Below are positions 43,740-53,449 of a stretch of 60,233 bases of DNA, piece by piece. Origin of the DNA: an uncultured Acetatifactor sp. (GTDB taxonomy: Bacteria > Bacillota > Clostridia > Lachnospirales > Lachnospiraceae). The position numbers and the translations under genes are program-made. The notes beneath the pieces were generated by a model. It made no database searches and was not told where the DNA came from. It saw only the letters and a program-made list of their open reading frames with translations. The stretch's first letter is position 1, and each line of letters begins with the position of its first letter. Location: NCBI GenBank assembly GCA_947624245.1, contig CANQJL010000016.1:1-60233 (forward strand), written 5' to 3'.

Positions 43740-44852
43740 ATGGCAAGTTTAACTTTATCCAATATCTGCAAGGTATATCCTAACGGCTTTGAAGCAGTTA
43801 AGAATTTTAACCTTGAGATTGCCGATCAGGAGTTCATTATCTTTGTAGGACCTTCCGGATGCGGTAAGTCTACTACTCTTCGTATGATTGCAGGTCTGGA
43901 GGACATCTCTTCCGGTGAGCTGAAGATCGGTGACAAGGTAGTCAATGATGTTGAGCCCAAGGACAGAGACATCGCAATGGTATTCCAGAACTACGCTCTG
44001 TATCCTCATATGTCTGTGTATGACAACATGGCGTTTGGTCTGAAGCTGAGAAAGGTTCCCAAGGACCAGATCGACAAGATGGTGAAAGAAGCTGCCAAGA
44101 TTCTTGACCTGACTCCTCTTCTTGACCGTAAGCCCAAGGCTCTGTCCGGTGGTCAGAGACAGCGTGTGGCAATGGGTCGTGCTATCGTTCGTAACCCTAA
44201 GGTGTTCCTGATGGATGAGCCTCTGTCCAACCTGGACGCAAAGCTGCGTGTGCAGATGAGAATTGAGATCGCTAAGCTGCATCAGAGACTGGGCACCACC
44301 ATCATCTACGTTACACATGACCAGACCGAGGCTATGACGCTGGGTACCAGAATCGTCGTTATGAAGGACGGCGTGATTCAGCAGGTAGATACCCCTCAGA
44401 ATCTGTATGAGAAGCCTTGCAATCTGTTCGTTGCAGGATTCATGGGATCTCCTCAGATGAACTTCCTGGATGCATATGTAAAGGTATCCGGCGATGTTGC
44501 TTATCTGGAGATCGGCGGCCACAGCATTCCTCTTCCCGCTGCTAAGTCCAAGAAGCTGATTGACGGCGGCTATGACGGAAGAATGGTTACCTTCGGTATT
44601 CGTCCCGAAGATGTGTATGACACCGCAACCTATACGAACGCTTCTCCTCAGTGCACGTTCGAGTCCGTTGTCAAGGTATATGAGCTGCTCGGTGCAGAAG
44701 TATTCCTGTATTTTGATCTGGAGGAGTTCCCGATCACTGCAAGAGTTGACTCCCGCACAAGTGCAAGACCCGGCGATACCATCAAATTTACATTTGATAT
44801 CGACAAGATTCATGTATTTGACAAAGATACGGAGCAGGTTATCACAAACTAG
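43740..44852 (+). CDS. ugpC: Sugar ABC transporter ATPase (MsmK/UgpC type)
   Basis: 370 residues: Walker [10 protein letters not shown] (37-45), Q-loop [17 protein letters not shown], signature LSGGQRQR, Walker [17 protein letters not shown], switch His VTHDQTEAM, then a C-terminal TOBE/MalK-type regulatory domain. Such ATPases often serve several sugar importers whose operons lack one, such as the one at the window end. Codon use (many CGT, GGT, CTG and few rare codons) differs from neighbours and suggests high expression. GAAAGGAG precedes the ATG. A hairpin follows the stop. Confidence 0.93.
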   Translation: MASLTLSNICKVYPNGFEAVKNFNLEIADQEFIIFVGPSGCGKSTTLRMIAGLEDISSGELKIGDKVVNDVEPKDRDIAMVFQNYALYPHMSVYDNMAFGLKLRKVPKDQIDKMVKEAAKILDLTPLLDRKPKALSGGQRQRVAMGRAIVRNPKVFLMDEPLSNLDAKLRVQMRIEIAKLHQRLGTTIIYVTHDQTEAMTLGTRIVVMKDGVIQQVDTPQNLYEKPCNLFVAGFMGSPQMNFLDAYVKVSGDVAYLEIGGHSIPLPAAKSKKLIDGGYDGRMVTFGIRPEDVYDTATYTNASPQCTFESVVKVYELLGAEVFLYFDLEEFPITARVDSRTSARPGDTIKFTFDIDKIHVFDKDTEQVITN

Positions 44853-44864
44853 TAAATGTGATCT

Positions 44865-44891
44865 AAGGGGTGCTGGTAACAGCACCCCTTT
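44865..44891 (+). terminator. Hairpin after the ATPase gene, probable terminator
   Basis: A perfect ten-base stem AAGGGGTGCT/AGCACCCCTT with a six-base loop, starting 12 bases after the stop. The T run is short (TT, C, then AT-rich), so termination may be partial. Confidence 0.65.
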
Positions 44892-44940
44892 CATAATTTA
44901 TAAGAATAAATCTACATGAAGGAAAGGCCGGGTTATCAGC

Positions 44941-46026
44941 ATGATTTCAAGTCAGATCATACAGACGAGCATAGATGAACTGAAAGCGATCACCAAAGTA
45001 GATGTGTGTGTGTTCGATCCGGCAGGGACGCAGGTGGCTTCCACTATAGACAAGATAGAGCTGGAAAAGGAGCTTATCATTGGATTTGTGAAATCGCCGG
45101 CGGACAGTCAGGTCATAGGCCCGCATCATCTGCTGAAGATTCTTGACGAGGGAGAACTGCTGTATGTGCTGGTAGCAGTGGGAACCAGCGACGACGTATA
45201 CATGGTGGGAAAGATTGCCGTAAGCCAGTTGAGAAATCTTGTCATTGCCTACAAAGAGAAATTTGACAGGAATAATTTCTTTCAAAATCTGCTGATGGAC
45301 AATCTGCTGCTGGTAGATATTTATAACAGGGCAAAGAAGCTTCATATTGAGACGTCCGTGCCCAGAGCAGTCTATCTGATAGAGACGAAGCTGGAGAAAG
45401 ACGGGATCGTCACGGATCTGTTAAAGGGTATGTTCTCCGGTCAGGCGGGCGATCACATCACTGCTGTCGATGAGAGCGGCGTCATATTGATCAAGGCGCT
45501 GGATTCCAAAACCACCAATGAGGACATGATGGAGATCGCCGAGACGATAGTATCCCTGCTGAACAGCGAAGCTATGTTGAATGCGCGGGTATCCTACGGC
45601 ACGGTGGTTCGGGAGCTGAAGGATGTCTCAAAATCCTATAAGGAAGCAAAGATGGCTCTGGACGTAGGCAAGATCTTCTATGCGGAGAAAAATGTAGCCG
45701 CCTACAACACGCTGGGCATCGGACGATTGATCTATCAGCTCCCCGTAAATCTTTGCAGGATCTTTATCGAAGAAATATTCGGCGATGATGTGCTGAGTGA
45801 TCTGGACGAGGAGACGTTAAATACCATCAACAAGTTCTTTGAGAATAATCTGAATGTCTCAGAGACCTCCAGGCAGTTGTTCGTCCACAGGAACACGCTG
45901 GTGTACAGGATCGAAAAAATGCAGCGCAGCACAGGTCTCGACCTGCGCAACTTTGACGATGCCCTTACCTTCAAAATTGCGCTGATGGTAGTCAATTATA
46001 TGAAATATCTGGACAAACAGAATTAA
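44941..46026 (+). CDS. CdaR/PucR-type transcriptional regulator
   Basis: 361 residues. The N-terminal part (1-110) looks like a sugar-diacid-recognition or PAS-like sensor, the middle like a GGDEF-related domain, and the C terminus (about 300-355) is a PucR/CdaR helix-turn-helix: NKFFENNLNVSETSRQLFVH followed by RNTLVYRIEKM. These regulators respond to small metabolites such as glycerate or sugar acids. It follows the sugar ATPase gene, so control of sugar uptake is likely (inference). The ribosome site (GAAAGG) is at long distance. Confidence 0.85.
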   Translation: MISSQIIQTSIDELKAITKVDVCVFDPAGTQVASTIDKIELEKELIIGFVKSPADSQVIGPHHLLKILDEGELLYVLVAVGTSDDVYMVGKIAVSQLRNLVIAYKEKFDRNNFFQNLLMDNLLLVDIYNRAKKLHIETSVPRAVYLIETKLEKDGIVTDLLKGMFSGQAGDHITAVDESGVILIKALDSKTTNEDMMEIAETIVSLLNSEAMLNARVSYGTVVRELKDVSKSYKEAKMALDVGKIFYAEKNVAAYNTLGIGRLIYQLPVNLCRIFIEEIFGDDVLSDLDEETLNTINKFFENNLNVSETSRQLFVHRNTLVYRIEKMQRSTGLDLRNFDDALTFKIALMVVNYMKYLDKQN

Positions 46027-46043
46027 ACAGGAATTTTAAGACA

Positions 46044-46092
46044 ACCCTCGGAATATATTGAATTAGCCTTAATTCTAGTATATTTCGGGGGT
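46044..46092 (+). promoter_or_regulatory. Long imperfect hairpin covering the next gene's ribosome site
   Basis: The left arm starts ACCCTCGGAATATA and the right arm ends TATATTTCGGGGGT; with G-U pairs about 22 bases pair around a loop GCCT. The right arm contains GGGGGTG, the likely ribosome site of the gene starting at 46098. The hairpin could end the upstream transcript or hide this site. TTGAAT at 46058-46063 and TATATT at 46079-46084 (15 apart) also lie inside, so a promoter is possible. Confidence 0.55.
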
Positions 46093-46097
46093 GCTTT

Positions 46098-47144
46098 ATG
46101 TTCTATGACAGAAAAATAAAATATCTGAATTATTATGAGAACGGTGAGAGGATTGGCGGCTGCGGATTTGTCAAACTGGAGGTGCGGGAGCAGGACCTGC
46201 GGCTGGAGATCACCGTGAAAGGTCTGTATCCCACAGACACTTTTGCGAGAGATGTGATACTTCGGGGAGCGGACTCGGAAATAACGCTGGGGCAAATAGA
46301 AATTCATGAGGGCAGCGGTAAGTTCTGTCATTTCAGCCGGATAGAGCGGGAAGGGGACACGGCGCAGATATCCTACGACAGACTGCAGGAAATAAAGATC
46401 CCTATCGGAGGAAAGAGAGAGGTTCTGTGTCTTTTGTCCGCCGCACCGGAAAGGACTGCGGCCATGCAGACGGCAGAGTTCCGTGCGGCAGATGCCGCGC
46501 CGCCGGCGGAATCTGATGTGGCGGCAGCGGAGGAGGTACAGCCGGAAGAACCTGCCGTGGCGGCAGCGGAGGAGGTACGGCCGGCGGAATCTGCCGTTGC
46601 GGCAATAGAGGAGGTACAGCCGGCAGAATCTGCCGTTGCGGCAATAGAGGAGGTACAGCCGGCGGAATCTGCCGTGGCGGCAGCGGAGGAGATACGGATA
46701 GCGGAATCTGCCGCAATAAAAACAGAGGAGGTACGGGCGGAGGAACCGGAGCCTGCAAGAGAGCAGCCGCAGCCCACAAAACCTCCGAAGCTTCTGGAGG
46801 ACAAGTGGAAGCAGCTCTCCGCAATCTATCCGCACATTCAGCCCTTTGATGACGACAGGGATTATCTGTCCATGACGCCGTCTGATTTTGTGGTCTTTCC
46901 GGCTAAAAATTACCGCGCGGTGAACAACAGCTTTCTGCTTCACGGATACTACAACTACCATCATCTGATCCTGGCCAGAGTGGAGCAAAGAGGGCAGATT
47001 TTTTACTATATCGGTGTACCGGGGAACTATTATGACAGGGAAAAACAGGTGGCTGTGATGTTTGGGTTCGAGAGCTTCGAGTGTGCGGCGGAACCTGCGA
47101 AGACCGGAGATTTCGGGTATTACATGATGCGCACGGAACTGTAG
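46098..47144 (+). CDS. Hypothetical protein with 13-residue repeats (DUF6128-like)
   Basis: 348 residues, cytoplasmic. The N-terminal beta domain (1-115, FYDRKIKYLNYYENGERIG) and the C-terminal domain (from about 235, SAIYPHIQPFDDDRDYLSM) are well conserved in Lachnospiraceae as far as I recall; the latter may be DUF6128. Between them six copies of a 13-residue unit like VAAIEEVQPAESA form a spacer. Function unknown; no enzymatic motif seen. Codon use is similar to neighbours. Confidence 0.7.
   Translation: MFYDRKIKYLNYYENGERIGGCGFVKLEVREQDLRLEITVKGLYPTDTFARDVILRGADSEITLGQIEIHEGSGKFCHFSRIEREGDTAQISYDRLQEIKIPIGGKREVLCLLSAAPERTAAMQTAEFRAADAAPPAESDVAAAEEVQPEEPAVAAAEEVRPAESAVAAIEEVQPAESAVAAIEEVQPAESAVAAAEEIRIAESAAIKTEEVRAEEPEPAREQPQPTKPPKLLEDKWKQLSAIYPHIQPFDDDRDYLSMTPSDFVVFPAKNYRAVNNSFLLHGYYNYHHLILARVEQRGQIFYYIGVPGNYYDREKQVAVMFGFESFECAAEPAKTGDFGYYMMRTEL
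46518..46751 (+). repeat. Six tandem 39-bp coding repeats
   Basis: Units begin GTGGCGGCAGCGGAGGAGGT or GTTGCGGCAATAGAGGAGGT. Copies three and four are almost identical, while the first and last are more diverged. The period of 39 keeps the frame (13 codons). The array probably changes copy number. Confidence 0.9.
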
Positions 47145-47189
47145 GGGCGCAGGATATCTGCCCCGAAAATTTATGCAAAATCTATCCGC

Positions 47190-48113
47190 TCAGATTCCTT
47201 CCAGATCAAAAGGCGGGATAAAGCTTTCTTTGGCAGTATCGCCCTCCTGATAAAAGCCTTTTTCAATGCCGATCCTCTCCGCAAAGGAGAGGATTTTCTC
47301 ATATTCCGCATGGGTGACGGTGCGGTTCAGCTCCTCGGGCAGAGCGGAATCTGCCAGGGGAGTGAACTGATTCATGATACTGACATAGATGTTGTTCCCG
47401 TAAGTTTCGTGAAGGTAGCGCAGGATATGTTTGGAGTCCTTCGACTGTCCCGGCAGGAGAAGATGGCGGACGATGACGCCCCGCTTCATCAGGCCTGTCT
47501 CGGGATCCATGACAGGCTGACCCGTCTGGCGGTACATTTCCGCGATGGCGGCCGCAGCTTTCTCAAAATAATCTGCGGCCCAGGAATATCTGAAAGCAAG
47601 CTCGGAGGAATAGTATTTCAGGTCGGGCAGGTAGATCTGGACAAGCCCGTCCAGAAGCATGAGGGAAGAGACCTCCTCGTAGCTGCCCGTATTATAGACG
47701 ACGGGAAGGGTCAATCCCTGCTGTCTGGCCAACTGAAGACTGTACGCCGTCTGGGGCACAAAATGCCCGGCGGTGACAAGATTAATGTTGGCGGCGCCCT
47801 TTTCCTGCAGCTCAAGATATATTTCAGCCAAACGTTCGGGGGAGATGATACGGCCGCATTCGCCCAGAGCTATGCTGCGATTCTGGCAGAAGGTGCATTG
47901 CAGGGCGCAGCCGGAAAAAAAGACGGCACCGGACCCGCATGTCCCTGAAATACAAGGCTCCTCCCAAAAATGCAGGGCCGCTCTGGCGGCTTTGATCTCA
48001 GCCGTCTGTCCGCAGCAGCCGACTTTTCCGGAAAGGCGGTCCGCATGGCATTGCCTGGGGCAGAGAGTGCAGTCTCTCATGAAGTTTTGTATGGTCTTTG
48101 GTGTAACGGTCAT
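47190..48113 (-). CDS. Radical SAM protein, PflX/PflA-like
   Basis: 307 residues. The N-terminal cysteines CTLCPRQC and GKVGCCGQ precede the radical SAM motif GCALQCTFCQN (Cys69, Cys73, Cys76). This pattern fits the pyruvate-formate-lyase-activase-like PflX group (COG1313), whose target is unknown. The start at 48113 has GGAGA about eight bases upstream. A longer form to 48173 would run into the SRP RNA gene and is rejected. It is transcribed in the same direction as the SRP RNA just upstream. Confidence 0.85.
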   Translation of the reverse strand: MTVTPKTIQNFMRDCTLCPRQCHADRLSGKVGCCGQTAEIKAARAALHFWEEPCISGTCGSGAVFFSGCALQCTFCQNRSIALGECGRIISPERLAEIYLELQEKGAANINLVTAGHFVPQTAYSLQLARQQGLTLPVVYNTGSYEEVSSLMLLDGLVQIYLPDLKYYSSELAFRYSWAADYFEKAAAAIAEMYRQTGQPVMDPETGLMKRGVIVRHLLLPGQSKDSKHILRYLHETYGNNIYVSIMNQFTPLADSALPEELNRTVTHAEYEKILSFAERIGIEKGFYQEGDTAKESFIPPFDLEGI

Positions 48114-48147
48114 GGGAGTATCTCCGTTTGCGCGCAATATGCAAATA

Positions 48148-48296
48148 CCGTACATTCGGGGATACAGCTCCACCCGGCTGACTCACGGCACATGAAAGGT
48201 TCTGCTTAGTGCTGCTTTGTTCCCAACCTGACACGGTTCACAGATTTTCATTGCGTAAGACCGAATTTCACCACTGTATCACACCGAATGTACGGC
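48148..48296 (-). ncRNA. ffs: Signal recognition particle RNA (small bacterial type)
   Basis: On the minus strand the core reads GTCAGGTTGGGAACAAAGCAGC: the SRP domain IV with its GGAA tetraloop and asymmetric loop, followed by ACTAAG as in other SRP RNAs. The ends pair well: CCGTACATTCGG with CCGAATGTACGG (48284-48295 with 48148-48159), then GATACAG with CTGTATC. The length of about 150 bases places it between the E. coli and B. subtilis forms. In Bacillus the SRP RNA gene follows tadA; here a plus-strand gene sits between. Confidence 0.88.
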
Positions 48297-48358
48297 TTTA
48301 TTAGTGTATCTGTTTCGGAAACTTTTGTCAAGAATTTCTGTTATTCATCTGTGAAATA

Positions 48359-48367
48359 TGCTATACT
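48359..48367 (+). promoter_or_regulatory. Extended -10 promoter of the flavin reductase gene
   Basis: TGCTATACT (TATACT at 48362-48367, TG one base before), about 85 bases upstream of the start. No good -35 box at 17 bases. Confidence 0.5.
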
Positions 48368-48451
48368 GAGATAAACTGCAGACCGAGAGCGCTTTCGCGC
48401 AGTCTGCCGCACGGCACGCCGGACAGGCGGCTGCTGTGAGAAAGGAGATAT

Positions 48452-48952
48452 ATGAACAAAAACGCATTTCGCCAACTGTCTTACGGAGTATATGTGGTGA
48501 GCACATGGGATAAGGGCAGGGCTACGGGCTGTACCGCCAACAGCGCCATGCAGATCACCTCTGAACCCGCCACCATTGCGGTAAGCATCAATCATGACAA
48601 TTATACCAACCAATGTATTCAGGATACGGGAAAATTTGCAATCTCTGTTTTGGGGGAGCACTCCAGCCCCGGCATTATCGGGACCTTTGGTTTTAAGAGC
48701 GGACGGGACAATGATAAATTTGATGAGGTGGAGCAGGCGGTAAAGGGCTTTATGCCTGTGGTGGCAGACGCGTGCGCTTATATCGTGTGCGAGGTCATCG
48801 ACAAGATGGAGACTTCCACCCACACTGTATTTCTGGGGAAGGTCTTAGATGCGGACATGCTGAAAGACGATGCGCCCATGACCTACGCCTATTACCACAA
48901 TGTGATCAAGGGAAAGAGTCCCAAGAACGCGCCTACATATATTGCGGAATAG
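48452..48952 (+). CDS. Flavin reductase family protein
   Basis: 166 residues, FMN-binding split barrel: the opening LSYGVYVVSTWDKGRATGCTANSAMQ is the flavin-reductase-like signature. No rubredoxin or flavodoxin domain is attached. It probably reduces or binds flavin and passes electrons to unknown partners. AAAGGAG precedes the ATG. Its end lies five bases from the end of the convergent tadA gene. Confidence 0.9.
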   Translation: MNKNAFRQLSYGVYVVSTWDKGRATGCTANSAMQITSEPATIAVSINHDNYTNQCIQDTGKFAISVLGEHSSPGIIGTFGFKSGRDNDKFDEVEQAVKGFMPVVADACAYIVCEVIDKMETSTHTVFLGKVLDADMLKDDAPMTYAYYHNVIKGKSPKNAPTYIAE

Positions 48953-48957
48953 AGCAG

Positions 48958-49446
48958 TCAGCCCTTTTTGTCTCTGCGATTTCTTTCGCGCAGCTGTGTG
49001 AAGAACAATTTCAGAAGATCGCTGCACTCCTGTGCCAGAATGCCCCGTGTCACCGCCGCCTGGTGGTTGAATCGGGGCATTTCCAGTATATTCAGGACAG
49101 ACCCGCCGCAGCCGGCTTTGGGGTTCATGCACCCTATGACGACCTCGGGGATTCGGGCCTGAATGATGGCCCCGGCACACATCTGACAGGGCTCCAGAGT
49201 CACGTAGAGCGTACATTCCTCCAGCCGCCAGTCTCCGATTACCTTGCTGGCTTTTCTGATGGCGGTGATCTCCGCGTGTGCCAGTGTGCTCTTGTCCGTG
49301 TTTCGCCGATTGTAGCCCCGACCGATGATCCTGCCCTGATGAACGATCACGCAGCCGATGGGAACCTCCCCCAGAGAGTACGCCTTCCTTGCCTGCTTCA
49401 GGGCTTCTCTCATATATTTTTCCTGTATACTCGTCACCGATGCCAT
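48958..49446 (-). CDS. tadA: tRNA adenosine(34) deaminase
   Basis: 162 residues, cytidine/deoxycytidylate deaminase fold. The zinc and proton-transfer motif HAE (57-59) and PCQMC (Cys87, Cys90) are intact. It converts the wobble adenosine of tRNA-Arg(ACG) to inosine. The SRP RNA lies downstream on the same strand, beyond an opposite-strand gene, which keeps the usual tadA-SRP order. Confidence 0.93.
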   Translation of the reverse strand: MASVTSIQEKYMREALKQARKAYSLGEVPIGCVIVHQGRIIGRGYNRRNTDKSTLAHAEITAIRKASKVIGDWRLEECTLYVTLEPCQMCAGAIIQARIPEVVIGCMNPKAGCGGSVLNILEMPRFNHQAAVTRGILAQECSDLLKLFFTQLRERNRRDKKG

Positions 49447-49569
49447 AGATGTCCTTATTCCTGATCCTTCTTATTTATTACCTTTACTTTTAATTCTAGC
49501 ATGGGGTCCGCAGTTTTTGCAATATACGAATCCGAAAGCAAACCTTTTCCCTTTCCCGCAATTTTGCCG

Positions 49570-49598
49570 TTGCGGGAAAATCCTTCATGTGATATTCT
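49570..49598 (+). promoter_or_regulatory. Promoter of the glycogen-degradation operon
   Basis: TTGCGG (49570-49575) and TATTCT (49593-49598) with spacer 17, and TG one base before the -10. The start codon of glgP lies 40 bases downstream. Confidence 0.65.
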
Positions 49599-49637
49599 AG
49601 CAATATAGGAGAAATTTCCCATAGAAGGAGAGGAAAA

Positions 49638-51905
49638 ATGAATCTGGAAAAGCAGTTGGAGAAGCTTATCAAGGCAAAGTACAAAAAGACCATAAAGACC
49701 TGCACGGACGAACAGCTGTATGACTGCGTGCTGCAGCTGACAAAGGATCGAATGGCCGAAAAGCCCGTGATTACAGGAAAGAAAAAGGTATACTATATTT
49801 CCATGGAATTTCTGATCGGAAAGCTTCTGGCGAATAATCTGATCAATCTCGGCATCTATGAGGAGCTGGCGGATATTCTGAAGAAGAACGGAAAGGATCT
49901 GACGGCCATCGAGGAGGTGGAGCCGGAGCCTTCTCTGGGGAACGGCGGCCTGGGAAGGCTTGCCGCATGTTTTTTGGATTCTATCGCCACGCTGGGACTG
50001 CCCGGCGACGGTATCGGGTTGAACTATCATTTCGGCCTGTTCAAGCAGGTATTTAGAAATAAGCTGCAGATGGCGGAGAAAAATGACTGGATCGAGAAGA
50101 ATTCCTGGCTGAACAAGACGGACACCACATTTGAGGTGTGCTTCGGCGACAGAAAGGTGACCTCCGTACTTTATGACATAGATGTCATAGGCTATGAGAA
50201 CGGGCGCAACAAGCTGCATCTGTTCGATGTGTCTTCCGTGGACGAGCGCTTGGTTAAAAAAGGCATCGACTTTGACAAGACACAGATCGAGAAGAATCTC
50301 ACCCTGTTCCTGTACCCCGACGATTCCGATGAGGACGGCAATCTGCTGCGCATCTATCAGGAGTATTTCATGGTCAGCAACGGAGCACAGCTCATTGTCA
50401 GGGAGCTGAAGGAGAAGGGCCGCGATCTGCACCGCATGGACAAATATGTGGCGATTCAGATCAACGACACCCACCCCACGCTGGTGATTCCGGAGCTGAT
50501 CCGAATTCTCACATGGGAGGAAGGCTTTACCATTGACGATGCGGTGAAGGTGGTGAGCAAGACCTGCGCCTACACCAACCACACGATTCTGGCGGAGGCG
50601 CTGGAGAAGTGGCCGCTTTCCTACATTGAGAAGGTGGTGCCCCAGCTTGTGCCTATCATCAAGGAACTGAGCGCCAGGGTGGCAAAGAAGTATAAGGACC
50701 CTAAGGTGCAGATTATCGACGGCGAGAAGCGAGTGCATATGGCACACATCGATATCCACTACGGGTACAGTGTGAACGGCGTGGCCGCTATCCACACGGA
50801 TATTCTGAAGGATACGGAGCTGCATCATTTTTATGAGATCTATCCGGATAAATTCAACAATAAGACCAACGGCATCACCTTCCGAAGATGGCTCCTGTCC
50901 TGCAACAGGGAACTGGCGGCGCTTTTGTCGGAGGCCATCGGAGAGGGCTACAAGAAGGACGCTCGCCTGCTGGAGAAGCTTCTGGAGAAAGCGGACGACG
51001 GAAAAGTGCTGAACGCCATCGACGATATCAAGAGGCAGAAGAAGGCGGCCCTTGCGGCTTACATCAGAGAGCGGGAGGGAATCGAGATAGATCCCGAGTC
51101 TGTCTTCGATATTCAGATCAAGCGCCTTCACGAGTATAAGCGTCAGCAGATGAACGCGCTGTATATCATTCACAAATATCTGGAGATCAAGGGCGGCAAA
51201 AAGCCCGTCAGACCCATGACGTTCATTTTCGGTGCCAAGGCCGCGCCGGCGTATGTGATCGCACAGGATATCATTCACCTGCTGCTGGTGCTGTCCGAGA
51301 TCGTGAATAACGACCCCGATGTCAGCCCCTATATGAAGGTCGTTATGGTGGAGAACTACAACGTAAGCTATGCGGAGAAGCTGATTCCGGCCTGCGATGT
51401 GTCGGAGCAGATCTCTCTGGCCTCCAAGGAAGCATCCGGCACAGGCAACATGAAGTTCATGCTCAACGGCGCCGTGACCTTGGGAACCAGCGACGGCGCG
51501 AACGTGGAGATCCACGAGCTGGTGGGAGACGACAATATTTACATCTTCGGCGAAAAGAGTGATGTGGTCATCGAACATTACGCCAAAGCCGACTATGTCT
51601 CCAAGGACTACTATAAAAAGAGCCCCGTGATCAGGGAAGCCGTGGACTTTATCGTAGGGAAGCAGGCTTTGAAGGTGGGACGCAAGGAGAACCTTGAGCG
51701 TCTCTACAAGGAGCTGTTGAATAAGGATTGGTTCATGACGCTGCTCGATCTGGAGGACTATATCAGGGTGAAGGATCAAATGTTCGCGGATTATGAGGAC
51801 AGAGAGAGATGGAAGCGCATGATGCTGGTGAACATTGCCAAGGCAGGCTTTTTCTCCTCCGACAGAACGATCGAGGAGTATAACAGAGATATTTGGAAGC
51901 TGTAG
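49638..51905 (+). CDS. glgP: Glycogen/maltodextrin phosphorylase
   Basis: 755 residues, slightly shorter than the usual 800 or more. GT35 enzyme that releases glucose 1-phosphate from alpha-1,4-glucan. Motifs: [27 protein letters not shown], and the PLP site [20 protein letters not shown] with Lys606. AAGGAGAGG precedes the ATG. It is followed by malQ after 14 bases, so the two are co-expressed to break down storage glycogen or maltodextrins. Confidence 0.96.
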   Translation: MNLEKQLEKLIKAKYKKTIKTCTDEQLYDCVLQLTKDRMAEKPVITGKKKVYYISMEFLIGKLLANNLINLGIYEELADILKKNGKDLTAIEEVEPEPSLGNGGLGRLAACFLDSIATLGLPGDGIGLNYHFGLFKQVFRNKLQMAEKNDWIEKNSWLNKTDTTFEVCFGDRKVTSVLYDIDVIGYENGRNKLHLFDVSSVDERLVKKGIDFDKTQIEKNLTLFLYPDDSDEDGNLLRIYQEYFMVSNGAQLIVRELKEKGRDLHRMDKYVAIQINDTHPTLVIPELIRILTWEEGFTIDDAVKVVSKTCAYTNHTILAEALEKWPLSYIEKVVPQLVPIIKELSARVAKKYKDPKVQIIDGEKRVHMAHIDIHYGYSVNGVAAIHTDILKDTELHHFYEIYPDKFNNKTNGITFRRWLLSCNRELAALLSEAIGEGYKKDARLLEKLLEKADDGKVLNAIDDIKRQKKAALAAYIREREGIEIDPESVFDIQIKRLHEYKRQQMNALYIIHKYLEIKGGKKPVRPMTFIFGAKAAPAYVIAQDIIHLLLVLSEIVNNDPDVSPYMKVVMVENYNVSYAEKLIPACDVSEQISLASKEASGTGNMKFMLNGAVTLGTSDGANVEIHELVGDDNIYIFGEKSDVVIEHYAKADYVSKDYYKKSPVIREAVDFIVGKQALKVGRKENLERLYKELLNKDWFMTLLDLEDYIRVKDQMFADYEDRERWKRMMLVNIAKAGFFSSDRTIEEYNRDIWKL

Positions 51906-51919
51906 AAATCGAGGGCGTT

Positions 51920-53431
51920 ATGAGAAGGTGCGGTGTATTGCTGCCGGTGTCCGCTCTGCCGTCGGCTTACGGAATCGGCTGTTTTTCAAAAGAGGCATAT
52001 GAGTTCGTGGACAGACTGGCCGAGGCGGGACAGTCCTGTTGGCAGATTCTGCCCTTAGGCCCCACCGGCTACGGGGACTCCCCCTACCAGTCTTTCTCCA
52101 CCTTTGCGGGGAATCCCTATTTTATCGATCCTGAGGATCTGGTCGCCAAGGGGTATCTCACAAGGCGCAGGTGTGACAGCTATGACTTCGGGGACGATCC
52201 GCAGAATATAGATTATGCCAAAATATATAAGAGCCGTTTCAGGCTGCTGCGGGAGGCGTGGAAGAACAGCAATATCTCTCGGGACGGGGCCTTTCGCGAT
52301 TTCGTGGAGCGCAACCGCTCCTGGCTGGAGGATTACGCCCTCTACATGGCGGTAAAGACGGCCAATGACAACGTCTGCTGGGTGGAGTGGGACGAGGACA
52401 TCAAGACCCGCAGGCCGAAAGCGCTGAAAGCCTGCAGAGAAAAGTACGCCGACGAGATGGAATTCTATCAGTTTCAGCAGTATATGTTCCGGCAGCAGTG
52501 GAATAAGCTGAAGACCTACGCCAACGGCAAGGGAATCCGTATCATCGGGGATATCCCGATCTACGTTGCGTTTGACAGCTCCGACGCATGGGCGAATCCG
52601 GAGCTCTTCCAGTTCGATGAGAACTGTAATCCCACGGCGGTGGCGGGCTGTCCGCCGGACGCCTTTTCTAAGACGGGGCAGCTCTGGGGGAACCCGCTCT
52701 ATAATTGGGAGTACCACAAAAAGACGGGTTACCGGTGGTGGCTGGACCGTCTGGCCGCGTGCTTTGAACTGTACGACGCAGTCAGAATCGATCATTTCAG
52801 GGGCTTTGACGCTTACTATGCCATTCCCGCCGATTCAAAGACGGCGGAAGTGGGCGAGTGGAGGCCGGGCCCCGGTTACGAGCTCTTTGCGGCAATGAAA
52901 AAGGAACTTGGGGCCAGAGAGGTCATTGCGGAAGACCTGGGCTTCTTGACGCCGTCTGTGCTGAGACTGGTGAAAAGGACAGGCTTTCCGGGCATGAAGG
53001 TGCTGCAGTTCGCATTTGACTCCAAGGAGGAAAGCGATTACCTTCCCCACAATTATCCGCACAACTGCGTGGTCTACACGGGAACCCATGACAACGACAC
53101 CGTGCTGGGCTGGTATCGGACGCTGAACAGGCGGGACAGGAAATTCTGTCGGGAATACCTGAACCTGACGCGGGCGCGAAAGGAAACGCTTCAGTGGGAA
53201 TTTATCCGCGCCGCGCTCTCCAGTGTGGCGGATCTGGCGGTGCTTCCCATGCAGGACTATTTGGGATTGGGCTCGGAGGCCCGCATCAATACGCCCTCCA
53301 CGCTGGGGAACAACTGGCAGTGGCGAATGCAGTCCGGCGCGTTCACGGAGGGGCTGGCAGAGAAGATGCGAGAATACGCAAAGCTGTACGGAAGAGCGCC
53401 AAGGCGGGAGTCCTCCGAAAAAGAGAAATGA
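51920..53431 (+). CDS. malQ: 4-alpha-glucanotransferase
   Basis: 503 residues, GH77 amylomaltase. The N terminus CGVLLPVSALPSAYGIG is typical; catalytic residues are Asp291 (VRIDHFRG), Glu338 (VIAEDLGF) and Asp391 (THDND). It transfers glucan segments so that GlgP can finish degradation. ATG 51920 follows GAGGG by six bases; a TTG at 51893 would overlap glgP. A strong terminator follows. Confidence 0.95.
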   Translation: MRRCGVLLPVSALPSAYGIGCFSKEAYEFVDRLAEAGQSCWQILPLGPTGYGDSPYQSFSTFAGNPYFIDPEDLVAKGYLTRRRCDSYDFGDDPQNIDYAKIYKSRFRLLREAWKNSNISRDGAFRDFVERNRSWLEDYALYMAVKTANDNVCWVEWDEDIKTRRPKALKACREKYADEMEFYQFQQYMFRQQWNKLKTYANGKGIRIIGDIPIYVAFDSSDAWANPELFQFDENCNPTAVAGCPPDAFSKTGQLWGNPLYNWEYHKKTGYRWWLDRLAACFELYDAVRIDHFRGFDAYYAIPADSKTAEVGEWRPGPGYELFAAMKKELGAREVIAEDLGFLTPSVLRLVKRTGFPGMKVLQFAFDSKEESDYLPHNYPHNCVVYTGTHDNDTVLGWYRTLNRRDRKFCREYLNLTRARKETLQWEFIRAALSSVADLAVLPMQDYLGLGSEARINTPSTLGNNWQWRMQSGAFTEGLAEKMREYAKLYGRAPRRESSEKEK

Positions 53432-53449
53432 CAAATGTGTCATGATATG

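Noticed and set aside
46518..46751. Regular 39-bp array considered as a CRISPR
   Set aside because: The units are contiguous with no unique spacers, keep the reading frame of a gene, and there are no cas genes.
48113..48173. Twenty extra N-terminal residues for the radical SAM protein (GTG start)
   Set aside because: The extension lies inside the 3' part of the SRP RNA, and a better ribosome site precedes the ATG at 48113.
49455..51779. 774-codon minus-strand frame opposite glgP
   Set aside because: The plus-strand phosphorylase is complete with its PLP site; the opposite frame has no family resemblance.
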